This document shows, piece after piece, positions 1 through 5,922 of a stretch of 6,441 bases of DNA. Position 1 is the stretch's first letter; each line of letters begins with the position of its first letter. Both the position numbers and the translations under genes were made by a program. The notes below the pieces were generated by a model. That model worked only from the letters and a program-made list of their open reading frames with translations, was not told the DNA's origin and searched no databases. Source of the DNA: Gammaproteobacteria bacterium (GTDB lineage: Bacteria; Pseudomonadota; Gammaproteobacteria; Arenicellales; DRJH01); contig DRJH01000323.1 of the NCBI GenBank assembly GCA_011052285.1, positions 1 to 6,441 of the forward strand. Reading direction: 5' to 3'.

Positions 1-251
1 AGCTTCAGAAACGTATCGAAGATGCGCTGTTGGATAGTAACTCGATTCGTAAAAAGGCCTATTCGGTGATAGCCCGAATATGGGTGGCGCCGGATGGCAG
101 TATTCAGCAGGCGGAGCTTTCCGGCTCCAGCGGCGATGACACCATTGATGGCAAGCTTGTGGATTTGATTCGTAGCTTGCAGGCACTGGCCGAGATCCCG
201 CCTGAAGGTATGCCCCAGCCGATTAAATTGAAGATTACTTCGAAGCTTTGA
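1..251 (+). CDS. TonB-family energy transducer, C-terminal domain (5' end outside window)
   Basis: The reading frame is open from base 3 and ends at the TGA at 249-251, so this is the 3' part of a longer gene. An internal TTG at 30 is not a likely start, because the domain begins before it. The roughly 82 visible residues fit the TonB C-terminal fold: a helix (KRIEDALLD), a strand with VIARIWVAPDGSI, then the characteristic SGSSGDD-x-x-D segment, a helix (LVDLIRSLQAL), and a closing PPEGMPQPIKLKI strand. In the family this domain crosses the periplasm and contacts outer-membrane partners, transmitting energy from ExbB/ExbD. The N-terminal anchor and proline-rich linker must lie to the left. 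The porin gene starts 52 bases downstream on the same strand with no clear terminator between, so I infer one operon. The partner of this TonB is not shown by the sequence; the adjacent porin is the obvious candidate. Confidence 0.85.
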   Translation, partial: LQKRIEDALLDSNSIRKKAYSVIARIWVAPDGSIQQAELSGSSGDDTIDGKLVDLIRSLQALAEIPPEGMPQPIKLKITSKL

Positions 252-303
252 AGTAACCAGACGACCGATATTTCGATAGCAGATATATAAAGAAGAGTTG
301 AGT

Positions 304-1971
304 ATGATTTTCAAGCGTCTATTACCGTTAGTGATAACGGTTCTCTTGTCGACATCGGTCGTAGCCGATGAGAAGGAAGAGCTTCTTAAATTAAAGAATA
401 CAACCCTGAACCTGATCGAGGCGCTGGTCACTGAAGGTATCTTGAGCAGAGAACGGGCGAACGCGCTGATTGCCGAGGCGGAACGTTCAGCGGCTGATGA
501 AGTGAAACAGCAGGAACACAAAGAAGCCGAAGGGGACAGAAACGTTGTGCGGGTGCCCTATGTTCCGGAGTTTGTTCGCCAGGAAATAAAAGACGAGGTT
601 AAAGCGGAGCTGCGCCAGGAAGTTGTCGAGGATGTAATGTCACAGGCGAAGAATGAGCGCTGGGGGGTGCCCGATGCGCTGCCGGACTGGATCCGCAGGT
701 TCAAATTCAGTGGTGATATCAGGTTGCGCACCGAAGCTGATATTTATGACTCCGGCAACCCGGATTTCGGTACTGCTTTTGTCAATTACAACCAGGTGAA
801 CGACAACGGTGGGTTCAGTGGGTCTTTTCTTAATACCGACAAAAACCGCTACCGACAAAGAATGCGCGTAAGGCTTGGCGTAAAAGCCAGGGTGAGCAAC
901 GATCTTGCCGCGGCAATTCGTTTGGCGTCGGGTAGTTTCCGTAATCCGGTTTCCACTAATGACACGCTAGGGAATGATTTTAGCTCTTACAAAGTGGTGC
1001 TCGACCGGGCTTACTTGAAATACGTGGATTCGAACACCGATGGTTATCCCTGGATGACTCTCACGGGAGGACGAATTCCCAACCCCTGGTTCTCGACAAA
1101 TCTTGTCTGGGATAAAGATTTAAATTTTGATGGGGCTGCGGCGACATTCAAATATAACATGGCCGGATCCGACAGCTTGTTTACCCTGGATGATCGTGAT
1201 CGCACCCTGTTTCTGACGGTCGGTGCCTTCTCGCTTGATGAAGTGGAACTCAGCAGCCGTGATAAATGGCTGTTTGCCGGACAGATTGGTACCGATATCA
1301 AGTTTGATAACCAGTCGCGCCTGCGCCTCGGTTTGGCGTATTACGACTACAACAATATAACCGGCAAGCTCAGCTCCTTAAGCCAACCGAACCGTTTCGA
1401 TTTCACGGCACCTGGATTCGCGCAGAAGGGCAACAGTATGTTTGTTATCAGTAATAATCCCGCAAACCCCTTTGAGAGGTTCGGCCTGGTTTCCAATTAT
1501 GATCTGATCAATCTAACCGCAGAATACGACCTGGCGAGATTTTCGCCAATCCACGTCATTCTGACAGGCGATTATGTCAAGAACATTGGCTATGATGCGG
1601 GCGATATTCGTAACCGCCTCGATGGCGCTGGTATGTTCGTCAACAGCACATTTTTTACCGGCGACCCCGGCGATCAGGAAACTGTGGGTTATATGGCAAA
1701 GCTGACCCTGGGTTGGCCGGATGTGCGGTTGAGACGCAGCTGGCAGATGTTCATGGCGTACAAACATCTGGAGCGCGATGCGGTGCTGGATGCTTTCACC
1801 GACTCTGATTTCCACCTCGGCGGCACCAATGCCGAGGGTTGGATAATCGGCGGCAGCTACGGCTTGATGGATGACACCTACTTAAAGGTTCGCTATCTCA
1901 GCGCAGATGAAATCGTCGGGCCGCCGCTGGGTATCGATGTTGTGCAAATTGATCTTGGCGCCAGGTTCTAG
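304..1971 (+). CDS. Putative porin (Porin_5-type outer-membrane beta-barrel)
   Basis: Predicted 555-residue outer-membrane protein. I chose ATG 304 over the upstream in-frame TTG at 298 because AGAAGAG (291-297) sits 6 bases before it and it gives a clean Sec signal peptide (MIFKRLLPLVITVLLSTSVVA, cut after about residue 21, before DEKEE). Residues ~22-115 are charged and helical. They include a segment like those of putative porins (LIEALVTEGILSRERANALIAEAE) and the motif RVPYVPEFV at 83-91, followed by an EIKDEVKAELRQEV helix. WGVPDALPDW (120-129) and GDIRLR (137-142) mark the entry to the barrel. The rest alternates aromatic and polar residues as amphipathic strands do, and the protein ends in a terminal Phe (IDLGARF), the usual signal for outer-membrane assembly. 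It lies between a TonB gene and a periplasmic coiled-coil gene, so TonB-linked function is plausible. The transported substrate cannot be read from the sequence. Confidence 0.88.
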   Translation: MIFKRLLPLVITVLLSTSVVADEKEELLKLKNTTLNLIEALVTEGILSRERANALIAEAERSAADEVKQQEHKEAEGDRNVVRVPYVPEFVRQEIKDEVKAELRQEVVEDVMSQAKNERWGVPDALPDWIRRFKFSGDIRLRTEADIYDSGNPDFGTAFVNYNQVNDNGGFSGSFLNTDKNRYRQRMRVRLGVKARVSNDLAAAIRLASGSFRNPVSTNDTLGNDFSSYKVVLDRAYLKYVDSNTDGYPWMTLTGGRIPNPWFSTNLVWDKDLNFDGAAATFKYNMAGSDSLFTLDDRDRTLFLTVGAFSLDEVELSSRDKWLFAGQIGTDIKFDNQSRLRLGLAYYDYNNITGKLSSLSQPNRFDFTAPGFAQKGNSMFVISNNPANPFERFGLVSNYDLINLTAEYDLARFSPIHVILTGDYVKNIGYDAGDIRNRLDGAGMFVNSTFFTGDPGDQETVGYMAKLTLGWPDVRLRRSWQMFMAYKHLERDAVLDAFTDSDFHLGGTNAEGWIIGGSYGLMDDTYLKVRYLSADEIVGPPLGIDVVQIDLGARF

Positions 1972-1973
1972 CG

Positions 1974-1990
1974 CCATATTGAACATATGG
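1974..1990 (+). repeat. Short inverted repeat between porin and coiled-coil gene
   Basis: CCATAT and ATATGG form a perfect 6-base inverted repeat around the 5-base loop TGAAC in the 30-base gap before the coiled-coil start. The right arm runs into GGGGG (1989-1993), the likely ribosome-binding site, so a hairpin would partly hide it. The stem is AT-rich and weak and there is no U-run, so this is not a terminator. A translation-tuning role is only a possibility. Confidence 0.3.
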
Positions 1991-2001
1991 GGGTAATGAG
2001 T

Positions 2002-2658
2002 ATGAAAAAGTGTTACTTGGTGATGGTTTTGGTCCCAGTGTTGATGTTGGTTGGGCTTGCGCCGGTCAGAGCCGAGACGCGGCGGGCCGATGGTGACGAT
2101 GTGCTCAGGAAAGCGCAATATATGATTCGCCAGTTGAGCCAGGAGAAATCCGAATTACAGAAGCAGATCGCCGAACAGCAGGCAAAGTCGGCCGAGCTGG
2201 GGAAACAGTTGCAGGCGTCGGATGCGAGTTTGAAAAAGTCTGAAAAGAGTAACGAACGATTGGTTGGAAGGGTACAATCCGACCGGGATAAGTTCGTCAC
2301 GCTGTTGGGGCGCTATCGCGAAACAGTAAAGACCCTTCGCCGGTCAAATACCGATAATCAGTATCTGGTTAAGGCCGTGCAAGAGCGCGAGCAATGGATT
2401 ACACAGTGTCGGGATCACAACCAAGGGCTTTTTACGGCCAACAGTGAACTGCTGGTGCGCTACAGAAAAGCGGCTACCCGGTTCTCGGAACCGGTTACCG
2501 GTCTCAGTACCGTGAAGGTGGAGAATGAGGCTCAAGAGTATCGCTTCAAACTTGAAGACCTCCAGGTCACAAAATTCAAACCCATTGTGGCAACGGAGCC
2601 GCACATAAGAAAGTCACTGGATGCAGCAAACGGCGATAAAGTTTCAAGCATCAACTGA
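2002..2658 (+). CDS. Exported coiled-coil protein A of the TonB/porin operon
   Basis: Predicted 218-residue periplasmic protein of no assigned function. In-frame ATGs occur at 1987, 1996 and 2002. I prefer 2002: a GGGGG run (1989-1993) lies 8 bases upstream, and it gives a standard signal peptide starting MKKCYLVMVL with probable cleavage after PVRA (residue 24). Residues ~36-125 are a long heptad-rich coiled coil (KAQYMIRQLSQEKSELQ onward). A second region, ~130-192, carries the only Cys of the mature chain (C136, in ITQCRDHNQGLF), then SELLVRYRK and EPVTGLSTVKVENEAQEY. It resembles a conserved C-terminal region I recall from coiled-coil proteins encoded beside putative porins; that is memory, not a search. 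It starts 30 bases after the porin stop, so it is probably co-transcribed. Its N-terminal half is paralogous to the protein encoded at 5960-6328. A perfect 7-base hairpin (2478-2494) lies inside the gene. Confidence 0.8.
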   Translation: MKKCYLVMVLVPVLMLVGLAPVRAETRRADGDDVLRKAQYMIRQLSQEKSELQKQIAEQQAKSAELGKQLQASDASLKKSEKSNERLVGRVQSDRDKFVTLLGRYRETVKTLRRSNTDNQYLVKAVQEREQWITQCRDHNQGLFTANSELLVRYRKAATRFSEPVTGLSTVKVENEAQEYRFKLEDLQVTKFKPIVATEPHIRKSLDAANGDKVSSIN

Positions 2659-3778
2659 AATAAGAATAGGAAAACAGATGCGATCCGGTGATGCCGGTTG
2701 GGGCCAGGTCATAACCGGCGCGCTTTTCCAATGTCTCTGCGTCAAAGATGCAAAGCGCTTCCGGCGGGTTCCCGGCCCCGAAGCTGACGACGAAATTTTC
2801 ATCATCCTGGCTGAGTTCGATACCTCTGGGATTCTGTAGCTCATAATGGCGGAGCAGATTGCCGTTCTTCAGATCCCAGAAAGTAAGCAGATTACCGGCA
2901 GGCGTAGTGGCGCCGACCACGCCCGTCGCCTCATGGATGCAGACGCTCAGGGTTTCGCCCAACAGGCGTTCCACGAGATCCGCTGGTTTTTTCAAGGTGT
3001 GAAATTCGCCGCCGGCCAGCCTGAGCGTTATGCCGCCGGGTTTCTGGTCCGGCAGACCTTCACGCTGAGCGGAGACAACGGCCAGGTGGCCCTGCTTGCT
3101 TATGCCAAGATGCCCGGCATTGATATTTGGTGTGTCGAATTCCAGTTTTTCCAGCAGCTTTTCAGTGTTTACATCGACAAAAGTAACGCTGGGGAGTATT
3201 CCCTTCATGGGGCCACCGCCATTGGTAATGACCATGGTAGCGCCACTATCTATAAGATGGCAGTCGTGGGGGGATGAGCCGTAGCTGGGGAATTCTCCGA
3301 GGTACTCGTGAGTTTTCGCATCACGCACGGCGATCAATCCCTCGTAGTCGTCCTCAACAATGGTTTCCGTGCAGAAGAGCAGCTTTCCATTCGGGGAATA
3401 GGCGCCATGCCCGTAAAATTTCCGGTTGGTCGCCGGTTCGAAGGTGCGGGTGACTGCGCCTTGTTTGAGGTCGATTTCACAGGCGCCACGACCACGCTTT
3501 TCGAAAACCGACACAAGTGCCGGATTGGTTGGGTCCGGCGTTATTCCGTGTCCGAAGAAATGCATGGAAATCAATGTCAGCGGAAAGCTCGGGTTATCCA
3601 GATCGATGCTGCACAGATCGAAGCGGCGTGTACCGTTCGCCTGGTTCTGATGCTGGCCGGTTCCGATGATCAGGCCCAGTTGCGGTTTATCCACTTGCGT
3701 GACCGGGATTTCTTCGCCACTGAAGCTGGGTTTTTGAAGGTGCATGTCGGGCGTCGTTACTAGGTTTTGTCGGTTCAT
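2651..3778 (-). CDS. DUF1513 family beta-propeller-like protein
   Basis: Predicted 375-residue protein. ATG 3778 has AGAGG about 9 bases upstream, and an in-frame stop lies shortly before it without another good start. Family hallmarks are visible: two FxGHG motifs (FFGHG 74-78, FYGHG 121-125), YSPNGKLLFCTE (127-138), GEFPSYGSSPHDCH (161-174), TNGGG (185-189), LPSVTFVDV (195-203), GHLGIS (222-227), and the closing PTGITGSHLFSYS (360-372). These are repeated strand-turn-strand blades of a propeller. Members are often exported and sit near iron-related genes, but the biochemical role is unknown. Here the N-terminus (MNRQNLVTTPDMHLQK) has no hydrophobic leader, so a cytoplasmic location is predicted. 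The gene is convergent with coiled-coil gene A and overlaps its end by 8 bases. A remnant of a close relative of this gene lies at 5746-5922. Confidence 0.85.
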   Translation of the reverse strand: MNRQNLVTTPDMHLQKPSFSGEEIPVTQVDKPQLGLIIGTGQHQNQANGTRRFDLCSIDLDNPSFPLTLISMHFFGHGITPDPTNPALVSVFEKRGRGACEIDLKQGAVTRTFEPATNRKFYGHGAYSPNGKLLFCTETIVEDDYEGLIAVRDAKTHEYLGEFPSYGSSPHDCHLIDSGATMVITNGGGPMKGILPSVTFVDVNTEKLLEKLEFDTPNINAGHLGISKQGHLAVVSAQREGLPDQKPGGITLRLAGGEFHTLKKPADLVERLLGETLSVCIHEATGVVGATTPAGNLLTFWDLKNGNLLRHYELQNPRGIELSQDDENFVVSFGAGNPPEALCIFDAETLEKRAGYDLAPTGITGSHLFSYSYFS

Positions 3779-3851
3779 ACTGTGCTGCCTCTCTAACAGT
3801 CGGCTACCACCGGTATTGAACTAGTGAGTTTATACATGAATTATTAACAAA

Positions 3852-3879
3852 TTATTACGGCACCTGAGTGTCGATACAA
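3852..3879 (-). promoter_or_regulatory. Candidate sigma-70 promoter for the DUF1513 gene
   Basis: Read on the minus strand, TTGTAT (3879-3874) is followed after 16 bases by TAATAA (3857-3852), a reasonable -35/-10 pair about 75 bases before the DUF1513 start. The surrounding 3779-3918 gap is AT-rich. I see no strong terminator for the upstream LapG-like gene and no clear Fur box. Without mapping this remains a pattern match. Confidence 0.3.
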
Positions 3880-3918
3880 ATGCGGTTAAGGGGTGATACG
3901 TAGAATATGATTGTTTGG

Positions 3919-4554
3919 TTAAGATTGCGTTGCAGCCAGTAGTCTCGCGGCTTCGTGGTTTTGCCAACGTTGTCGAAGAGATAGCCAGGGGGAAATGTCG
4001 TCAGCGCTTTTTGCAGCGATCCAGCGACCGTTGCTGAAAGACCAGTACTGGTGTTGATCAAACGCGGCGGTTGGAATCAGGTCGCGTCTGTAAGACAGAG
4101 GCCGCACATCATTGCGCAGGCTGTCCAGAACCTGAAACTCGGCATCGGCGTCGGATTGGTAGAGCAGTACCAGGTGAGGTTCGATCATCCCCGTGGCACC
4201 GTTGTAGACACTGGAGAACATGAGTCTCAAGCGTGTTTCCGGCACGCCGTGTTCAAGTAACAGAAAATATTTGGCGATAGCGAAATCCTCGCAGTCGCCA
4301 CCACCGCGTTCAAAGAGTTCCGCAGGCGTCGCCCAGTAGTCATTTTGCTGCCAGTTGCCGAGATCGCTGATTTTCTTAAGGCGATTGATGCGCATATTGA
4401 CCAGATTCAGCGTGTCGGTCGTGGTTTGTGCAGACGTTTCATCGACCACCTGCTGCCAGTTGAACGGTTGTGCGGCAAACAAGGAGTTACTGCACAGCCA
4501 GGTTACTGCTGCCATGTATTTTGCAAGTTGTCCAAGTAATCTGCTGCCGTTCAC
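3919..4554 (-). CDS. LapG-like transglutaminase-like cysteine peptidase (BTLCP family)
   Basis: Predicted 211-residue periplasmic cysteine protease. The start is GTG at 4554: an in-frame stop lies 24 bases upstream and no ATG intervenes. An internal ATG (residue 14) would remove the positive charges of the leader. The signal peptide (residues 1-28, ending SLFAA) precedes the mature domain. Catalytic residues fit the family: C88 in GGGDCEDF, H127 in EPHLVLLY, D144 in VLDSL. DYWATP (72-77) and IAKYFLL are further family signatures. The acidic residues around the Cys (D87, E89, D90) match the calcium-binding positions known in LapG. Characterised LapG proteins release large adhesins from the cell surface under control of the c-di-GMP receptor LapD. 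Neither LapD nor an adhesin is encoded here, so the target is unknown. No convincing Shine-Dalgarno precedes the GTG. The gene points toward the DUF1513 gene across a 140-base gap, and co-transcription is uncertain. Confidence 0.85.
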   Translation of the reverse strand: MNGSRLLGQLAKYMAAVTWLCSNSLFAAQPFNWQQVVDETSAQTTTDTLNLVNMRINRLKKISDLGNWQQNDYWATPAELFERGGGDCEDFAIAKYFLLLEHGVPETRLRLMFSSVYNGATGMIEPHLVLLYQSDADAEFQVLDSLRNDVRPLSYRRDLIPTAAFDQHQYWSFSNGRWIAAKSADDISPWLSLRQRWQNHEAARLLAATQS

Positions 4555-4560
4555 CGTGGT

Positions 4561-4602
4561 GTCCGCTGCGTTGTCTTATGTTAAACGGCATAGCGGACAA
4601 CG
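4561..4602 (-). promoter_or_regulatory. Overlapping inverted repeats in the LapG-like gene leader
   Basis: Two perfect 7-base inverted repeats share sequence: GTCCGCT (4561-4567) pairs with AGCGGAC (4592-4598), and CGTTGTC (4569-4575) pairs with GACAACG (4596-4602). Because the right arms overlap, only one hairpin can form at a time. The cluster begins 6 bases upstream of the GTG start, in the predicted 5' leader. It could be a protein-binding operator or a switchable RNA structure controlling a start with no clear ribosome-binding site. Chance occurrence is not excluded. Confidence 0.35.
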
Positions 4603-4668
4603 AGACCGGCACCTTGATTCAATTCATAAGCGCATTACGGTTTTTGTGATGGGGTTAACGGTTTTGTT

Positions 4669-4684
4669 TGTGACACAGCTCACT
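4669..4684 (-). promoter_or_regulatory. CRP/Vfr-like binding site upstream of the LapG-like gene
   Basis: TGTGA-CACAGC-TCACT matches 9 of 10 conserved bases of the CRP consensus (TGTGA, six bases, TCACA). It sits about 115 bases upstream of the LapG-like GTG and downstream of the DUF3144/PPOX unit's end. A TATGAA -10-like hexamer further toward the gene (complement of bases near 4623-4628) is roughly where a CRP class I promoter would need it, although its -35 is poor. Assignment to the LapG-like gene is by position only. Confidence 0.35.
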
Positions 4685-4843
4685 AACCGATTCATTTACC
4701 TCGGCCCTTGCCGGCCCGGGTCGCCGATAATCTCGCGGTGCGGGGCTTTACGCCGGTCGGTTATGGAAAAAACGGTATCCCAGAAATCCGGCAACTGTTT
4801 CAGCGTGTGCAATGACAAGCTTTTTTTCAATCGCTGGAAATTT
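4685..4843. other. Stretch with no convincing gene
   Basis: With the two sites above, this completes the ~290-base gap between the LapG-like gene and the PPOX-like gene. A 61-codon minus-strand frame (4696-4881) opens with TTG inside the end of the PPOX-like gene, lacks a ribosome-binding site and matches nothing I recognise. The DNA has a GC-rich block around 4702-4757 and an AT-rich block around 4815-4850. I see no strong hairpin-plus-U-run terminator for the PPOX-like gene. Confidence 0.4.
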
Positions 4844-5224
4844 TTATCCGATCTTTTCGCCGCCTGAGTAAACTGACACAATATTAAAAATCACCGCTGC
4901 GCGGCTCGGCAACTCGGGCGGCATCGATTTTCTTAACTGCTCAATCACTTCGCCATCCTCGTGGTACTCAAAAGTACCCTTGAGCTGAAAAGAGGATTTG
5001 CCATCATTAGATAAAAACAGGAGAGCGCCTTTACTGCCGTGCATTATATTATTGCGGGTTTTATTAAAAAAGTGATCGGTTATTATAAATGCATTTTCAT
5101 TATACTGTTGTGTGTAAGCAGAATAGATGGCATTTGGCACACCATCTTCAGACGCAGTGGCTATGACAGCCGGGCCACTTCTTTCTTGCCATGCGCTAAT
5201 GACTTGCTCAGGAATTTTTACCAT
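4844..5224 (-). CDS. Pyridoxamine 5'-phosphate oxidase-like FMN-binding protein
   Basis: Predicted 126-residue single-domain protein of the split-barrel flavin-binding class. ATG 5224 is preceded by GAGG with an 8-base spacer, lying inside the end of the DUF3144 gene. The order of motifs fits small PPOX-like proteins: MVKIPEQVISAW, the first strand pair VIATASEDGVPNAI (20-33), FIITDHFFNKTRNNI (46-60, with the KTR seen at the flavin phosphate site in relatives), GALLFL (66-71), SSFQLKGTFEY (77-87), and a final VIFNIVSVYSGG (111-122). Length and ends look complete. Members bind FMN or a similar cofactor, but this subgroup has no assigned substrate and true pyridoxamine oxidase activity should not be assumed. 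It is probably translated from one message with DUF3144, 3 bases upstream. The DNA here seems more AT-rich than that of the porin operon. Confidence 0.82.
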   Translation of the reverse strand: MVKIPEQVISAWQERSGPAVIATASEDGVPNAIYSAYTQQYNENAFIITDHFFNKTRNNIMHGSKGALLFLSNDGKSSFQLKGTFEYHEDGEVIEQLRKSMPPELPSRAAVIFNIVSVYSGGEKIG

Positions 5225-5227
5225 AAC

Positions 5228-5521
5228 TCAGGCCTCTTGTTGAATATAGTCATCAAAATTACTGGTGTATTCTTCCAGGTTTTCAATAAACATCTTCTCG
5301 TATATATCCACGAAATGTTTTTTTGCTTTCTCCTTATCCTGCGCAAGCGCATCCTTACTGTCATATCTTGTCGCCACCAAAAATGCACTAAATCTGGCAG
5401 CGGCAAAAAGCAGGGTCGAGCCAGAACTACCAGCATCCCCACCTTGTGCGCACTGGTTTGCCAAGTCTATAAATAAATCCACATTTTTCCAATAATCATT
5501 CTCAGGCTGTTCGCTGTTCAT
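5228..5521 (-). CDS. DUF3144 family protein
   Basis: Predicted 97-residue cytoplasmic protein of unknown function. Family features are clear: an N-terminal NDYWKNVDLFIDLANQ helix (8-23), then STLLFAAARFSAFLVAT (35-51), and a closing DIYEKMFIENLEEYTSNFDDYI (72-93). I chose ATG 5521. A GTG at 5533 would add four residues (MVFI) and neither start has a strong ribosome-binding site. No signal peptide or membrane segment is present. It is the first gene of a two-gene unit with the PPOX-like gene. A TACAAT -10-like hexamer lies about 40 bases upstream (complement of 5560-5565), without a good -35. Confidence 0.82.
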   Translation of the reverse strand: MNSEQPENDYWKNVDLFIDLANQCAQGGDAGSSGSTLLFAAARFSAFLVATRYDSKDALAQDKEKAKKHFVDIYEKMFIENLEEYTSNFDDYIQQEA

Positions 5522-5576
5522 AATAAATACCACAAAATCAATAATCAGGATTAAGTGCTATTGTACTCGCTAGTTC

Positions 5577-5735
5577 TCATCTGTTTATTACAAAATTGTG
5601 AATTTGAAAATCTAATGCAACGACCGCATGATTCTGGTTTACGGTGACCCTGCCGACATTACCAGGCATTTCAACAAAGGCAAGTCGATTCGGCGCAGCC
5701 GGATTCTGAACATCGAGTATTTCCAGGCCATCGAC
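5577..5735 (-). pseudogene. Remnant of an LVIVD-repeat protein gene
   Basis: The minus strand has an open frame of 52 codons ending at TGA 5579-5577, with in-frame stops (TAA-TCG-TAA) directly before it and no start codon. The translation reads VDGLEILDVQNPAAPNRLAF followed by VEMPGNVGRVTVNQNHAVVA. This is the pattern of one LVIVD-type beta-propeller repeat (GLxxLDVxxPxxPxxxxxxxxPGxxxxVxVxxxxAxVA). About one repeat survives and the last dozen residues (LDFQIHNFVINR) no longer follow the pattern. No intact LVIVD gene is in the window. I read it as a decayed fragment, since a single isolated repeat without a start is unlikely to be functional. Confidence 0.55.
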
Positions 5736-5745
5736 TTACGATTAT

Positions 5746-5922
5746 TCAGGCCCGTAGTGCCGGAGGGAATGAGTAGGAAAACAGGTGCAAGCCGGTAATC
5801 CCGGTCGGGGACAGGTCGTAGCCGGACACTTTTTCAAGTGTCATCACGTCGAAAATACAAAGCGCCTCTGGTGGATCGCTGAATCCAAAGCTTACGACGT
5901 GTTCCAGTTGGATCTCAACGCC
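5746..5922 (-). pseudogene. 3' remnant of a second DUF1513 gene
   Basis: On the minus strand, 58 codons ending at TGA 5748-5746 encode the C-terminus of a DUF1513 protein. Against residues 330-372 of the intact protein (2651-3778), 34 of 43 residues are identical, with shared PPEALCIFD, TLEK, GYDL, PTGITG and HLFSYS. A GVEIQ segment upstream corresponds to GIELS of the intact gene with a 3-residue deletion. Before that a TAA stop falls in frame and homology fades into the leader of the next gene. About 315 N-terminal codons are missing, so no functional propeller can be made. The extreme C-terminus differs (SFPPALRA against SYFS). The divergence level and missing 5' end point to an old duplication followed by decay, not a sequencing artefact. 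Confidence 0.8.

Noticed and set aside
298..303. TTG at 298 as the porin start
   Set aside because: It would sit directly against the AGAAGAG ribosome-binding site; ATG 304 has better spacing and a standard signal peptide.
2846..3763. Plus-strand open frames of 143 and 151 codons opposite the DUF1513 gene
   Set aside because: They are shadows of a well-supported coding frame on the other strand, with no recognisable motifs and no plausible starts.
4635..4673. Imperfect direct repeat (ACGGTTTTTGTGA and ACGGTTTTGTTTGTGA)
   Set aside because: Only two diverged copies of unequal length are present, so it is not a convincing repeat array or iteron set; only the CRP-like palindrome overlapping its end was kept.
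4355..4867. Plus-strand 170-codon frame across the LapG-like gene start and the gap
   Set aside because: Half of it is antisense to the LapG-like coding region and the rest has Cys/Ser/Arg-rich sequence without domain character.
4696..4881. Minus-strand 61-codon frame after the PPOX-like gene (contains LKQLPDFWDTVFSI)
   Set aside because: It starts with TTG inside the PPOX-like gene, has no ribosome-binding site and matches no family I know. The protein-like middle might be a relic, but I cannot support it.
5039..5476. Plus-strand 145-codon frame with hydrophobic stretches
   Set aside because: It lies antisense to both the PPOX-like and DUF3144 genes, whose motifs are clear; the hydrophobic runs are a by-product of the AT-rich complement.
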